From: Chloroflexota bacterium | Lineage (GTDB): Bacteria; Chloroflexota; Anaerolineae; Anaerolineales; Villigracilaceae | Reading direction: 5' to 3' | Length of the DNA: 64,000 bases | NCBI GenBank assembly: GCA_016223135.1 | Contig: JACRPQ010000004.1 | Coordinates: forward strand, 992,001-1,056,000 | Shown: positions 48,220 through 56,257 of the stretch, piece by piece | Layout of the letters: each line of letters opens with the position of its first letter | Numbering within the stretch: the first letter of the stretch is position 1 | Notes under the pieces: generated by a model | What the model was told of the DNA's origin: nothing | Database searches by the model: none | Seen by the model: the letters and a program-made list of their open reading frames with translations, nothing else | Position numbers and translations under genes: made by a program

Positions 48220-50985
48220 ATGACCAAAAAACTCTCAGGCAACCAGATTCGCCAGGATTTCATCAACTTTTTCGTCGAGCGCGGACACACCGCCGTGCCG
48301 TCCATGTCGCTTGTGCCGGGCGGCGACGCAACGCTTCTCTTCACAAACTCGGGCATGGTGCAGTTCAAGGACGTTTTTCTCGGCACCGACAAAAAGCCCT
48401 ACACCCGCGCCGTTGACTCGCAAAAGTGTATGCGCGTCGCCGGCAAACACAACGACCTCGAAGACGTGGGGCGCGACGACACGCATCATACCTTCTTTGA
48501 AATGCTCGGCAACTGGTCCTTTGGCGACTACTACAAAAAGGAAGCCATCGCCTGGTCTTGGGAACTGCTTACCGAGGTCTGGGGTCTCCCCAAGGACAAA
48601 CTCTACGCCACCTGTTTTGAAGACGACAAAGGCAGCATCCCGCGCGACGACGAAGCCGCCGAAATTTGGAAACAGCAGCCCGGCTTCGACCCCTCGCACG
48701 TTCTCTTCTTTGGGCGCAAGGAAAACTTCTGGCAGATGGCAGAAACCGGTCCGTGCGGTCCGTGTTCCGAAATCCACATTGACCTCGGCGAGGAACGCGA
48801 CAACCTGCGCGGCAAACCGCATCGCTGCGGCGTGAACGGCGAATGCACCCGCTTCCTCGAACTCTGGAACAACGTCTTCATCCAATACAATCTCTTTGAC
48901 GATGGCCGCCTCGAGCCCCTCCCCGCCAAACACGTGGACACCGGCATGGGCTTTGAACGCATCGTCTCCGTGCTGCAAGGCGTGGACTCCAACTACAAGA
49001 CCGACCTCTTCGCCGGTTCGCTTGCCGTCCTGCGCTCGCTCACCGGTCACAGCGAAGAGCAAATGTACGCCGATTTCACCCCCTACCGCGTCATCGCCGA
49101 CCATGCCCGCGCCGCGGCTTTCCTCATCGCCGACGGCGTCGTCCCCGGCAACGCAGGGCGCAATTATGTCACGCGCATGATCATCCGCCGCGCGGCGCGC
49201 TTCGGCGCCAAAATCGGATTGCACGAACCTTTCCTTGCCAAAGTGGCGCAGGCGGTGATTGACCAATATGGCGACTTCTACCCCGAACTGCGCAAAGCAC
49301 AGCCCGCCATTCTCGATCACCTCACGCGGGAAGAAATCCGCTTCGCACGGACCGTTGAAGCTGGCACCGCCCATTTGGAGAATCTCCTCTCGAACCTTCG
49401 CGCCTCCAATCAGACCGTCCTCGACGGACGTCAAGCCTTCGACCTCTACGCCACCTATGGGTTGCCCTTTGAAATCTCGCGCGACATCGCCCGCGAGCAG
49501 GGACTCGATGTGGACGAGAAGGGCTTCAACCAAGCCAAAGAAGAACATGCCCTCGCCTCCGGCGGCGGCAAAGCCATGGGCAAACTCGGCGGCGAAGACG
49601 CTGAATTCTTCGCCGGCATCCTCAAAGACCTGCAAGCCAAAGGCAAACTCGGTGCGCAGGGCGTGGAATACGATCCCTACACCAGCCCGCGAGTCGAAGG
49701 GGAAGTGTTGGCGCTGATTGTCAATGGACAACTGGTTGAATCTGCCTCGCTCGACGACCAGGTGGAAGTCATCCTGCCCAAGACCGGCTTCTACATCGAA
49801 GCCGGCGGTCAGGTGGATGACACGGGTTACATCCGCTCCGCCCCCCTCCGTCTCCCCCCAAATTTGGAGAATTTGGGGGGAGTGTCCCGAAGGGACGAGG
49901 GGGGATGGGAAATCGAAGTCACTGCCATGCGCCGCCCCTCGGCGGGCGTCATCGTTCATGTCGGCACGGTCATCTCCGGGCAACCCAAAGTAGGCGACAG
50001 GTGTCTCGCCGAAGTGGATATGCCCCGCCGTCATGACATCATGCGGAACCATACCGCCACACACCTGCTGCACAAAGCGCTGCACACCGTCTTGAGCGAC
50101 CAGGCAAAGCAGGCAGGCTCGCTTGTTGCGCCGGATCGCCTGCGCTTCGACTTCACCCATCCCGAAGCATTGACCGCCGAACAACTCGAGCGCGTCGAGC
50201 GGCTGGTCAACGAGGCGATTGCCGCCGACATGCCCGTCCACAAGGAAGTCAAATCGTTGGAAGAAGCAAAGAAGGAAGGCGCGATGGCGCTCTTCGGCGA
50301 AAAATACGGAGAGACCGTCCGCACGATTTCCATCCTTGAAGATGAGCAGAGCAAATATTCGTATGAACTGTGCGGCGGCACGCACCTCGAACGCACCTCC
50401 GACATTGGCATGTTCCTCATCGTCAGCGAAGGGTCGGTGGCGGCGAACGTCCGCCGTATCGAGGCAGTGACCGGGCGCGCCGCCTACGAACTCATCCAGA
50501 AGCGTTTCAAGACCCTCAAGCAGGCAGCCGCGCTCCTCAAATCCAGCCTGGATGAAGTGCCGCAGAAAGTGGAAAGCGTGCAAAGCGAAGTGGCAGAACT
50601 CAAAAAGGAACTTGCCAGCCTGCGCGCCCAGCAGGCGCTCTCCACTTTCAACCTGCTGCTTTCCAACCTTCAAACCGTGAAAGATGTACATGTGCTGGCG
50701 GCGGACTTCCCCGGCGCGGATGCCGACACCCTGCGCCTGCTCGCCGATAAATTCCGCGAGAAATATCCTCAAAACGGCGCGGCGCTGCTTGCGGCGGATT
50801 CCATCGTCATTGCGGCAGTGACCGAAGACCTCGTCAAGCGCGGGTTGAAAGCAGGCGATCTCATCGCCGGCGTCGGTGGGAAGGGAGGCGGACGCCCCCA
50901 TCTCGCGCAGGGTAGCCTGCCCAAAGGTCAGGAAAAAGAAGCGTTGTCGAAACTGCCGAAGGTCATCCAGGAGCGGCTGAAGTAA
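48220..50985 (+). CDS. alaS: alanyl-tRNA synthetase
   Basis: 921 residues from ATG 48220, preceded by TTGGAGA. The class II motifs are in 'LLFTNSGMVQFKDVFLG' and 'QKCMRVAGKHNDLEDVG'. The editing-domain zinc site is 'HTATHLLH' (His611, His615) and 'CGGTH' (Cys718, His722). The C-terminal domain ends with 'GGKGGGRPHLAQGS'. The enzyme charges tRNA(Ala). Oddities: residues about 541-562 ('PLRLPPNLENLGGVSRRDEGG') are an insertion encoded by a palindromic repeat within a conserved beta-rich region. A leader peptide and attenuator lie upstream. Confidence 0.97.
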   Translation: MTKKLSGNQIRQDFINFFVERGHTAVPSMSLVPGGDATLLFTNSGMVQFKDVFLGTDKKPYTRAVDSQKCMRVAGKHNDLEDVGRDDTHHTFFEMLGNWSFGDYYKKEAIAWSWELLTEVWGLPKDKLYATCFEDDKGSIPRDDEAAEIWKQQPGFDPSHVLFFGRKENFWQMAETGPCGPCSEIHIDLGEERDNLRGKPHRCGVNGECTRFLELWNNVFIQYNLFDDGRLEPLPAKHVDTGMGFERIVSVLQGVDSNYKTDLFAGSLAVLRSLTGHSEEQMYADFTPYRVIADHARAAAFLIADGVVPGNAGRNYVTRMIIRRAARFGAKIGLHEPFLAKVAQAVIDQYGDFYPELRKAQPAILDHLTREEIRFARTVEAGTAHLENLLSNLRASNQTVLDGRQAFDLYATYGLPFEISRDIAREQGLDVDEKGFNQAKEEHALASGGGKAMGKLGGEDAEFFAGILKDLQAKGKLGAQGVEYDPYTSPRVEGEVLALIVNGQLVESASLDDQVEVILPKTGFYIEAGGQVDDTGYIRSAPLRLPPNLENLGGVSRRDEGGWEIEVTAMRRPSAGVIVHVGTVISGQPKVGDRCLAEVDMPRRHDIMRNHTATHLLHKALHTVLSDQAKQAGSLVAPDRLRFDFTHPEALTAEQLERVERLVNEAIAADMPVHKEVKSLEEAKKEGAMALFGEKYGETVRTISILEDEQSKYSYELCGGTHLERTSDIGMFLIVSEGSVAANVRRIEAVTGRAAYELIQKRFKTLKQAAALLKSSLDEVPQKVESVQSEVAELKKELASLRAQQALSTFNLLLSNLQTVKDVHVLAADFPGADADTLRLLADKFREKYPQNGAALLAADSIVIAAVTEDLVKRGLKAGDLIAGVGGKGGGRPHLAQGSLPKGQEKEALSKLPKVIQERLK
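49841..49904. repeat. palindromic repeat inserted in frame in alaS
   Basis: Outer arms CCCCCCTC and GAGGGGGG enclose two hairpins: CTCCCCCCAAATT/AATTTGGGGGGAG (49852-49864 and 49870-49882, perfect 13 bp) and GTCCC-GAA-GGGAC (49884-49896). The 64-bp segment has a base composition and repeat structure unlike the rest of the gene. Confidence 0.75.
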
Positions 50986-51115
50986 AATCCCTCCCTCTCA
51001 TTCCATCCCATGAGCCATTCCCCCGAATGGCTCTTTTTATAGCCCAAGGCGGCGTGTCCAATTTGCGTTAAATTGGTTATAAGTAGCAAAGCATCTTTTC
51101 GACAAGGAGCCAACG

Positions 51116-51724
51116 ATGAACGCTATCCTTCTTTGGGTCTTGTTTGGGTTTCTTTGCGGGAGCATTCCCTTTGCTTATCTGATTGGCAAATACATTGTCG
51201 GGCGCGACATTCGGACGGTGGGCGACGGCAACCCCGGCGGCACCAACGTCTGGATTGCCGGCGGCTGGAAGATTGGACTGGCGACCATCCTGCTTGAAAT
51301 CCTCAAAGGCTTTGCGCCGGTTTATCTGGCGCAGCGCGCGGGACTTGTGGAATGGTCGCTCGTGCCGGTCGGATTGTCGCCTATCATCGGTCACGCTGCC
51401 CAGCCCTTTCTCGGCTGGCGCGGCGGCAAGGCGCTGGGCGCCACGGGCGGAGTCTGGCTGGCGCTGACGGGGATATGGGCATTCGTTGCGTTTGCGGTTG
51501 GCGCGCTGACCGTGGTGACTTTGCAAACCGTCCATGCCTACGCCTCCCTGGCTGGCATGATTACGCTGACCGTTTTTGTGTACTGGCGCTTTGGCGCAGA
51601 CTGGCTGAGCGCCTTCGCCCTGCTCAACACCGCCGTCATCTTTTGGACTCACCGCCGCGACTTGGGCAGTCCCTGGCAATGGCGGAACTGGGTCTTTCAC
51701 TATGTCTTTAGGAGGAGCGCGTGA
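51116..51724 (+). CDS. plsY: PlsY-type glycerol-3-phosphate acyltransferase
   Basis: 202 residues with AAGGAG before ATG 51116. The three PlsY motifs are visible: 'GSIPFAYLIGK', 'GDGNPGGTNVW' and 'IGHAAQPFLGWRGGKALGATGG'. About five to seven membrane segments are predicted. It acylates glycerol-3-phosphate using acyl-phosphate, the first step of phospholipid synthesis. The motif 2 region differs a little from the best-known PlsY, so a divergent paralogue is possible. Its stop overlaps the start of the GT2 gene. Confidence 0.85.
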   Translation: MNAILLWVLFGFLCGSIPFAYLIGKYIVGRDIRTVGDGNPGGTNVWIAGGWKIGLATILLEILKGFAPVYLAQRAGLVEWSLVPVGLSPIIGHAAQPFLGWRGGKALGATGGVWLALTGIWAFVAFAVGALTVVTLQTVHAYASLAGMITLTVFVYWRFGADWLSAFALLNTAVIFWTHRRDLGSPWQWRNWVFHYVFRRSA

Positions 51725-52878
51725 GCGTACACCTCGATTCTCAGCCGCAGGTCATTGTCGTCTTCCTCCTTTTTGGACTGCTGACCGCCCTCTCCAATTA
51801 TTTTTCCATCCGCCGCTTCGACCAGTATCCGCCTGCAAGAATTTTCCCGCGTGTGTCTGTTCTCATTCCGGCGCGCAATGAGGCTGGCAATATCGAGGCT
51901 TGCGTCCGTTCGCTGTTGGAACAGGACTATCCCGACTTCGAGGTCATCGTCCTCGACGACCATTCCGAAGACGAGACGCCTCTCATCCTCAACCGCCTCG
52001 CACGGACCTCTCAACGGCTGCGCGTTCTCGATGGGCGTCCTCTCCCCGCAGGCTGGCTGGGCAAGCATTGGGCTTGTCACCAACTGGCGCAGGCAGCGAC
52101 GGGCGAACTGCTGCTCTTCACCGACGCCGATACCCGTCACGCGCCGGACATGCTGCGCGACAGCGTTTCGGCTCTCCTCGCCGAACGCGCCGATTTGGTC
52201 ACCGCCTTCCCGCGCGAGGACGCGGTTACATGGGGCGAGAAACTCATCATTCCCGTCATCGGCTTTGGCATTTTTTCGTTCCTGCCTGTCACGCTCGTGC
52301 GCTGGCTGCGCTGGGCGGGACTGTCGGTCACCATTGGGCAATTCATGCTCTTCCGCCGCGCCGCCTTTGATGCCATCGGCGGCTATGACGCGGTTCGCAA
52401 TCACCTTGTGGACGATGTCATGCTGGGACGCCGCATCATCCAGCACGGCTTCACTTGGCGGCTGATGGACGGCACGCGGCACGTTTCCTGCCGCATGTAT
52501 CGGAGTTTTTGGGAGGCAGTGGACGGCTTTACCAAAAACACCTTTGCCTTTTTCGATTACCGCCTTTCCCTGTTTGTGATTGCCTGGGCATGGATGGCGG
52601 TTGTATTTCTGGCTCCCCCTTTTGTCGTTGCGGCTCATGCCATGAACCTGCCGCTGGAATCCTACCCGTATCCGCTGGCGTGTCTGGCGGTCATCGAGTC
52701 GCTGGCGATGTGGGGCTTAGCCTATGACCGTTTTCGCGTGCCGTTGTATTTGGTCTTCTTCTATCCCGTCAGTTTTGGTCTTTTTGTTTTGATTGCGTTT
52801 CGCTCCCTTGTTTATACCCTGCTGGGACAATCCACATGGAAGGGACGCGAACTCGCCCCTCCTGTCTGGAAGTGGTAG
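51721..52878 (+). CDS. membrane GT2 glycosyltransferase (CrtQ/HpnB-like)
   Basis: 385 residues from GTG 51721. One N-terminal membrane helix is followed by 'VSVLIPARNEAGNIEACVRSLLEQDYPDFEVIVLDDHSEDET', 'GKHWACHQLAQAATGELLLFTDADT' and 'DDVMLGRRIIQHG' (acid base). Three C-terminal helices follow. This layout is typical of processive or lipid-linked GT2 enzymes such as CrtQ-like and hopanoid-type transferases. Overlap with plsY suggests that it glycosylates a membrane lipid; this is inference. Confidence 0.82.
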   Translation: MSVHLDSQPQVIVVFLLFGLLTALSNYFSIRRFDQYPPARIFPRVSVLIPARNEAGNIEACVRSLLEQDYPDFEVIVLDDHSEDETPLILNRLARTSQRLRVLDGRPLPAGWLGKHWACHQLAQAATGELLLFTDADTRHAPDMLRDSVSALLAERADLVTAFPREDAVTWGEKLIIPVIGFGIFSFLPVTLVRWLRWAGLSVTIGQFMLFRRAAFDAIGGYDAVRNHLVDDVMLGRRIIQHGFTWRLMDGTRHVSCRMYRSFWEAVDGFTKNTFAFFDYRLSLFVIAWAWMAVVFLAPPFVVAAHAMNLPLESYPYPLACLAVIESLAMWGLAYDRFRVPLYLVFFYPVSFGLFVLIAFRSLVYTLLGQSTWKGRELAPPVWKW

Positions 52879-52924
52879 CGCTGTAGCGCTATGGTTTTCT
52901 CATTATTGCTTGACGGAAGCAATT

Positions 52925-53009
52925 TTTGTACACGGATCGCACGGATGATATGGAATTCTCCGTGAAGAACGGAAAGAAGTCCGTTCATTCCGCGAAATCC
53001 GTGTACAAA
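52925..53009. repeat. 85-bp element with 13-bp perfect terminal inverted repeats
   Basis: TTTGTACACGGAT (52925-52937) and ATCCGTGTACAAA (52997-53009). A short TAGCGCT-GT-AGCGCTA hairpin covers the preceding GT2 stop codon (52876-52891). No gene in this gap. Confidence 0.8.
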
Positions 53010-53042
53010 GAAGGCTCGCATTCAGACTTTGAGAAAGCCATA

Positions 53043-53089
53043 CTGTAGCGCAAGTCTATAGACTTGCGCTACAGCCCACGGGGTATAAT
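53043..53089 (+). promoter_or_regulatory. 32-bp perfect palindrome followed by TATAAT
   Basis: CTGTAGCGCAAGTCTA and TAGACTTGCGCTACAG (53043-53058 and 53059-53074) form a perfect palindrome 9 bp upstream of TATAAT (53084-53089). The latter lies 9 nt before ATG 53099. The palindrome covers the region where a -35 box would be. Confidence 0.55.
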
Positions 53090-53098
53090 TTTCTCCAC

Positions 53099-54580
53099 AT
53101 GAAGACCACCATCATTACCGTCGAATCGCACGACGACCTCATCTCCCTCCGCGACCGTTTGTCGTGGGCGAAGACGCCGCGCATCCTGTTGGTGCTGCCC
53201 AAGTTCGAGAAGGTCACCTTGCGGCAGGTGGATTTGAAAGTCCTGCAGCGGCACGCTGCCGCACTGGGGGCGCAGTTGGGGGTGGTCACGCGCTGGCGGC
53301 GCGTGCGGGCGGAGGCAGATGCGCTGGGGATACCGGTCTTCACGTCCACGAGAGAGGCGCAGCGGGGGCAGTGGTCTCAGCCCGTGCGGCGGGAGTGGCA
53401 GAGAAGGGCCCCAGACAAGACTCTGCGCGAGAAGCGGGAGCAGGTTCAGGTCCGGGAAGAGGCGTGGCGCGCGCATCCCGTGACGAGAATCATCGCGTTC
53501 TCCCTCGGCGTGCTGGCGGTGCTGGCGCTGGTCGCTTTGTTTTTGCCGCGCGCGCAAATTCAAGTTCAAGCGGTCATTCAACCGCAGAGCGTTGAAATCC
53601 CTGTTAGCGCGGTTCCTGCAGTGGAGCAGGTTTTCATTACCGGCGTCATCCCTGCGCGCGAGATGCGCATTGTGGTGGAAGGGACCCAGCAGGTGGCAGT
53701 GACCGGCGAAGGCACAGTGCCGCAATCGAAGGCAAAGGGCGTGGCGGTCTTTCGCAATCTCACGCAAAACGCGCTGACCATTCCGGTCGGCACGGTGGTG
53801 ACAGCCGGCGAGGTGCGTTTTGTGACGACGGAATTGGGCGTGCTGAACGCGGGCATTGGCGAGACTGTTGCGCTGCACATTGAAGCGGTGCAGGGCGGCG
53901 CGAGCGGCAACTTGCCGGCGGGCGCCATCAACGCCGCGGAAGGCAGGCTGGGGCTTTTGACGGCAGTGACCAACCCCGAACCGACCAGCGGCGGGCGTGA
54001 ACGCGCCTCTGTGCTGGCAACCGATGCCGACCGCGAGCGCGCCAGGCAGATTTTGCTGAAGACGCTGGAGACGAAGGCGCTTGCCGATCTTCGGAAACAG
54101 CTCGCTGCGGGCGATATTCCCTTTGAGCAGACTCTTGCGCTGGTTGGGATTCTTTCGGAAGTTTCGGACCCGCCGCCCGGAACAGCCGCCTCGCGATTGA
54201 CTTTGACCCTGCAGGCGGAGTATTCCCTGCGTTACGCCTCCGCCTCCGACTTGACCGAACTTGGGCTGCTCGCCCTGAACGCTTCCCTCCCCTCCGGCTT
54301 TTTCCCGGCTTCCGATTCTGTGACGTTTGACTCCCTCTCCGCTCCACGTTTGCAGGAGGACGGTTCTGTTCACTGGAAAATCCGCGCCGAGCGCGACATC
54401 GTACAGCAGGTGGATGCCGCGCAGGTGACCCGCCTGGTGATGGGGCTGGGCGTCTCTGAAGCGCAAGCCTTGTTGAGCCGAACCCTGCCTTCGCAAAGCG
54501 ACCCGAAACTGAGGCTCACTCCCTCTTGGTGGCGTTGGGTGCCGATTGTGCCGTTTCGGATTGAGGTGGTGACGCCATGA
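53099..54580 (+). CDS. membrane protein with baseplate-J-like beta-barrel domain
   Basis: 493 residues. The N-terminal 125 residues are cytoplasmic and soluble ('MKTTIITVESHDDLISLRDRLSWAKTPRILLVLP', alpha/beta). One membrane helix follows (about 127-147), then a large extracytoplasmic part. The region with 'GTVVTAGEVRFVTTELGVLNAGIGETVALHIEAVQGGASGNLPAGAI' is typical of the baseplate J/gp47-like fold used by many Chloroflexota annotations. No phage genes are near, so this is probably a domesticated fold. The gene is followed at 74 nt by ruvX. Function unknown. Confidence 0.7.
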   Translation: MKTTIITVESHDDLISLRDRLSWAKTPRILLVLPKFEKVTLRQVDLKVLQRHAAALGAQLGVVTRWRRVRAEADALGIPVFTSTREAQRGQWSQPVRREWQRRAPDKTLREKREQVQVREEAWRAHPVTRIIAFSLGVLAVLALVALFLPRAQIQVQAVIQPQSVEIPVSAVPAVEQVFITGVIPAREMRIVVEGTQQVAVTGEGTVPQSKAKGVAVFRNLTQNALTIPVGTVVTAGEVRFVTTELGVLNAGIGETVALHIEAVQGGASGNLPAGAINAAEGRLGLLTAVTNPEPTSGGRERASVLATDADRERARQILLKTLETKALADLRKQLAAGDIPFEQTLALVGILSEVSDPPPGTAASRLTLTLQAEYSLRYASASDLTELGLLALNASLPSGFFPASDSVTFDSLSAPRLQEDGSVHWKIRAERDIVQQVDAAQVTRLVMGLGVSEAQALLSRTLPSQSDPKLRLTPSWWRWVPIVPFRIEVVTP

Positions 54581-54653
54581 AAAGGATGAAGGTTGAATAT
54601 GGAAAGTGGGAAGAATCTTTGCGTTCTTCGCGCCTTCGCGGTGAAAGTGGGCT

Positions 54654-55067
54654 GTGATGCGTATTTTGGCAGTTGACCACGGCGAAAAGCGGATCGGTTT
54701 GGCGCTCAGCGACCCGACTGGGGCATTTGCCAGCCCTCTGACCGTTCTCAAGCATGTCTCCCGTCTGCTGGATGCGGCGCAGGTGGCAGCCATTGCCGCT
54801 GAAAATGACGTTGGGCTGATTATCGTCGGTCAATCGTTCGACGAGGAAGGGGAGCCAAATCTCGCCGGCAGGCGCGCCGCCAAATTCGCCGCCGCCCTGC
54901 GCGAACAAACATCCATCCCCGTCGAGTTGTTCGACGAATCGTTCTCCACGCAGGATGCGCGCTCCGCCGTTATCGAAATGGGGCTTTCACGGAAAAAGCG
55001 CGCCGGTCATCACGATGCCCTCGCGGCGGTGATGATCTTACGGTCATATCTCGAAGCCAATCGCTGA
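54654..55067 (+). CDS. ruvX: Holliday junction resolvase-like RuvX (YqgF)
   Basis: 137 residues from GTG 54654 or ATG 54657. 'RILAVDHGEKRIGLALSDPTGAFASPL' has the RNase H-like Asp, 'GLIIVGQSFDEEGE' follows, and 'LFDESFSTQDARSAV' and 'GHHDALAAVMILRSYL' hold the other acidic residues. In E. coli it matures the 16S rRNA 5' end. It is followed 45 nt later by mltG. Confidence 0.92.
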   Translation: MMRILAVDHGEKRIGLALSDPTGAFASPLTVLKHVSRLLDAAQVAAIAAENDVGLIIVGQSFDEEGEPNLAGRRAAKFAAALREQTSIPVELFDESFSTQDARSAVIEMGLSRKKRAGHHDALAAVMILRSYLEANR

Positions 55068-55112
55068 TTGCACATCAAATCGCAAATCTAAAATCCAAAA
55101 TCTCCAATCGTA

Positions 55113-56222
55113 ATGCGCAAACTTCTCCCCATTTTCATCACTACCGTCATTTTCCTCTGCGTTTGTCTTTTCCTCACCTTTGTCACCATCCCCTCACAAG
55201 CCGAACGAATCTATGGCGAGCCTGCCGAGTGGCTCACCCTCAGCCAGCGCGTACAATACGCCGCGCAATTGCTCTGGTACGACGGCTTGCTCACCCGTCC
55301 GCGCGACGCAAACGGCGCGGAACTGCCCTTCACCGTCCAGCCGGGCGAGTCGGTCAACACCATCGCCAATAACCTCGAAACACTGGGTTTCATCCGCGAC
55401 GCCGAAGCCTTCCGCGCCTACCTCATCTACGCGGGTCTCGACACTTCCATCCAGGCGGGCGAATACAAACTCAGCGCGGCGATGTCGCCCATCGAAATCG
55501 CTCATGAATTACAGGACGCCACCTCGGCGGAAGTGCGCTTCGTCGTCCTGCCCGGCTGGCGGATGGAAGAACTCGCCGCCTCACTCTCGACCTCGGGCTT
55601 GTCCATTACGCCCGGCGATTTTTTCAACGCCGTTGCCAACCCGCCGCGCGGCTACGACTTCCTCGAGGGCGCTGCTTCTGCCGAAGGCTTTCTCTTTCCC
55701 GATTCTTACATCTTCCCCCGCAGCATGACCGCCGATGAACTGGTGCGGGAACTCGTCCGTCACTTTGCCCTGCGCCTCTCCCGCGACCTGGAGCTTGCGT
55801 ACCAACACCAGGGTCTTACCGTCTATGAGGCGGTGACGCTTGCCTCCATTGTCCAGCGCGAAGCGGTGCGGACGGAAGAAGCGCCGCTGATTGCTTCCGT
55901 CTATCTCAATCGTCTGCGAATCGGCATGAAACTTGAGGCAGACCCGACCGTGCAATATGCCCTCGGCTACAACGCCATTCAAGGCACTTGGTGGACCAAT
56001 CCCCTCAGCGCGGCAGATTTGCAGTTCGACTCGCCCTTCAACACCTACGTCTATGCCGGGCTGCCGCCTGCGCCCATCTCCAACCCCGGCATGGACGCCT
56101 TGAACGCGGTCGCTTACCCCGCCGAGACGCCGTACTACTTCTTTCGCGCCCGCTGCGACGGTTCAGGCTATCACGATTTCGCGGAGACGTTCGATCAGCA
56201 TTTACAAAACGGCTGCCAATGA
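55113..56222 (+). CDS. mltG: endolytic murein transglycosylase MltG (YceG)
   Basis: 369 residues. A single N-terminal membrane helix is followed by a LysM-like region ('VQPGESVNTIANNLETLGFIRD'). The catalytic domain has 'LPGWRMEELAASL', 'ASIVQREAVRTEEAPLIASVYLNRLRIGMKLEADPTVQYALG', 'FNTYVYAGLPPAPISNPG' and 'YYFFRARCDGSGYHDFAETFDQH'. The Glu in 'QREA' is the expected catalytic residue. It cuts nascent glycan strands during cell-wall synthesis. The ruvX-mltG order is common. Confidence 0.95.
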   Translation: MRKLLPIFITTVIFLCVCLFLTFVTIPSQAERIYGEPAEWLTLSQRVQYAAQLLWYDGLLTRPRDANGAELPFTVQPGESVNTIANNLETLGFIRDAEAFRAYLIYAGLDTSIQAGEYKLSAAMSPIEIAHELQDATSAEVRFVVLPGWRMEELAASLSTSGLSITPGDFFNAVANPPRGYDFLEGAASAEGFLFPDSYIFPRSMTADELVRELVRHFALRLSRDLELAYQHQGLTVYEAVTLASIVQREAVRTEEAPLIASVYLNRLRIGMKLEADPTVQYALGYNAIQGTWWTNPLSAADLQFDSPFNTYVYAGLPPAPISNPGMDALNAVAYPAETPYYFFRARCDGSGYHDFAETFDQHLQNGCQ

Positions 56223-56257
56223 GGAATGGGGTTTAAGCCGCCGTCTCACGGACGGGA

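Noticed and set aside
48235-50901. Very long open frame antisense to alaS (888 codons), and similar ones antisense to 2731-4377, 53069-54793 and 56717-58279
   Set aside because: They mirror well-conserved genes with all family motifs. GC-rich codon bias keeps the opposite strand free of stops, and no family motif was recognised in the antisense products.
53099-54580. Prophage remnant on the basis of the baseplate-J-like domain
   Set aside because: No integrase, capsid, portal or tail genes nearby; the protein has a membrane helix and sits among housekeeping genes.
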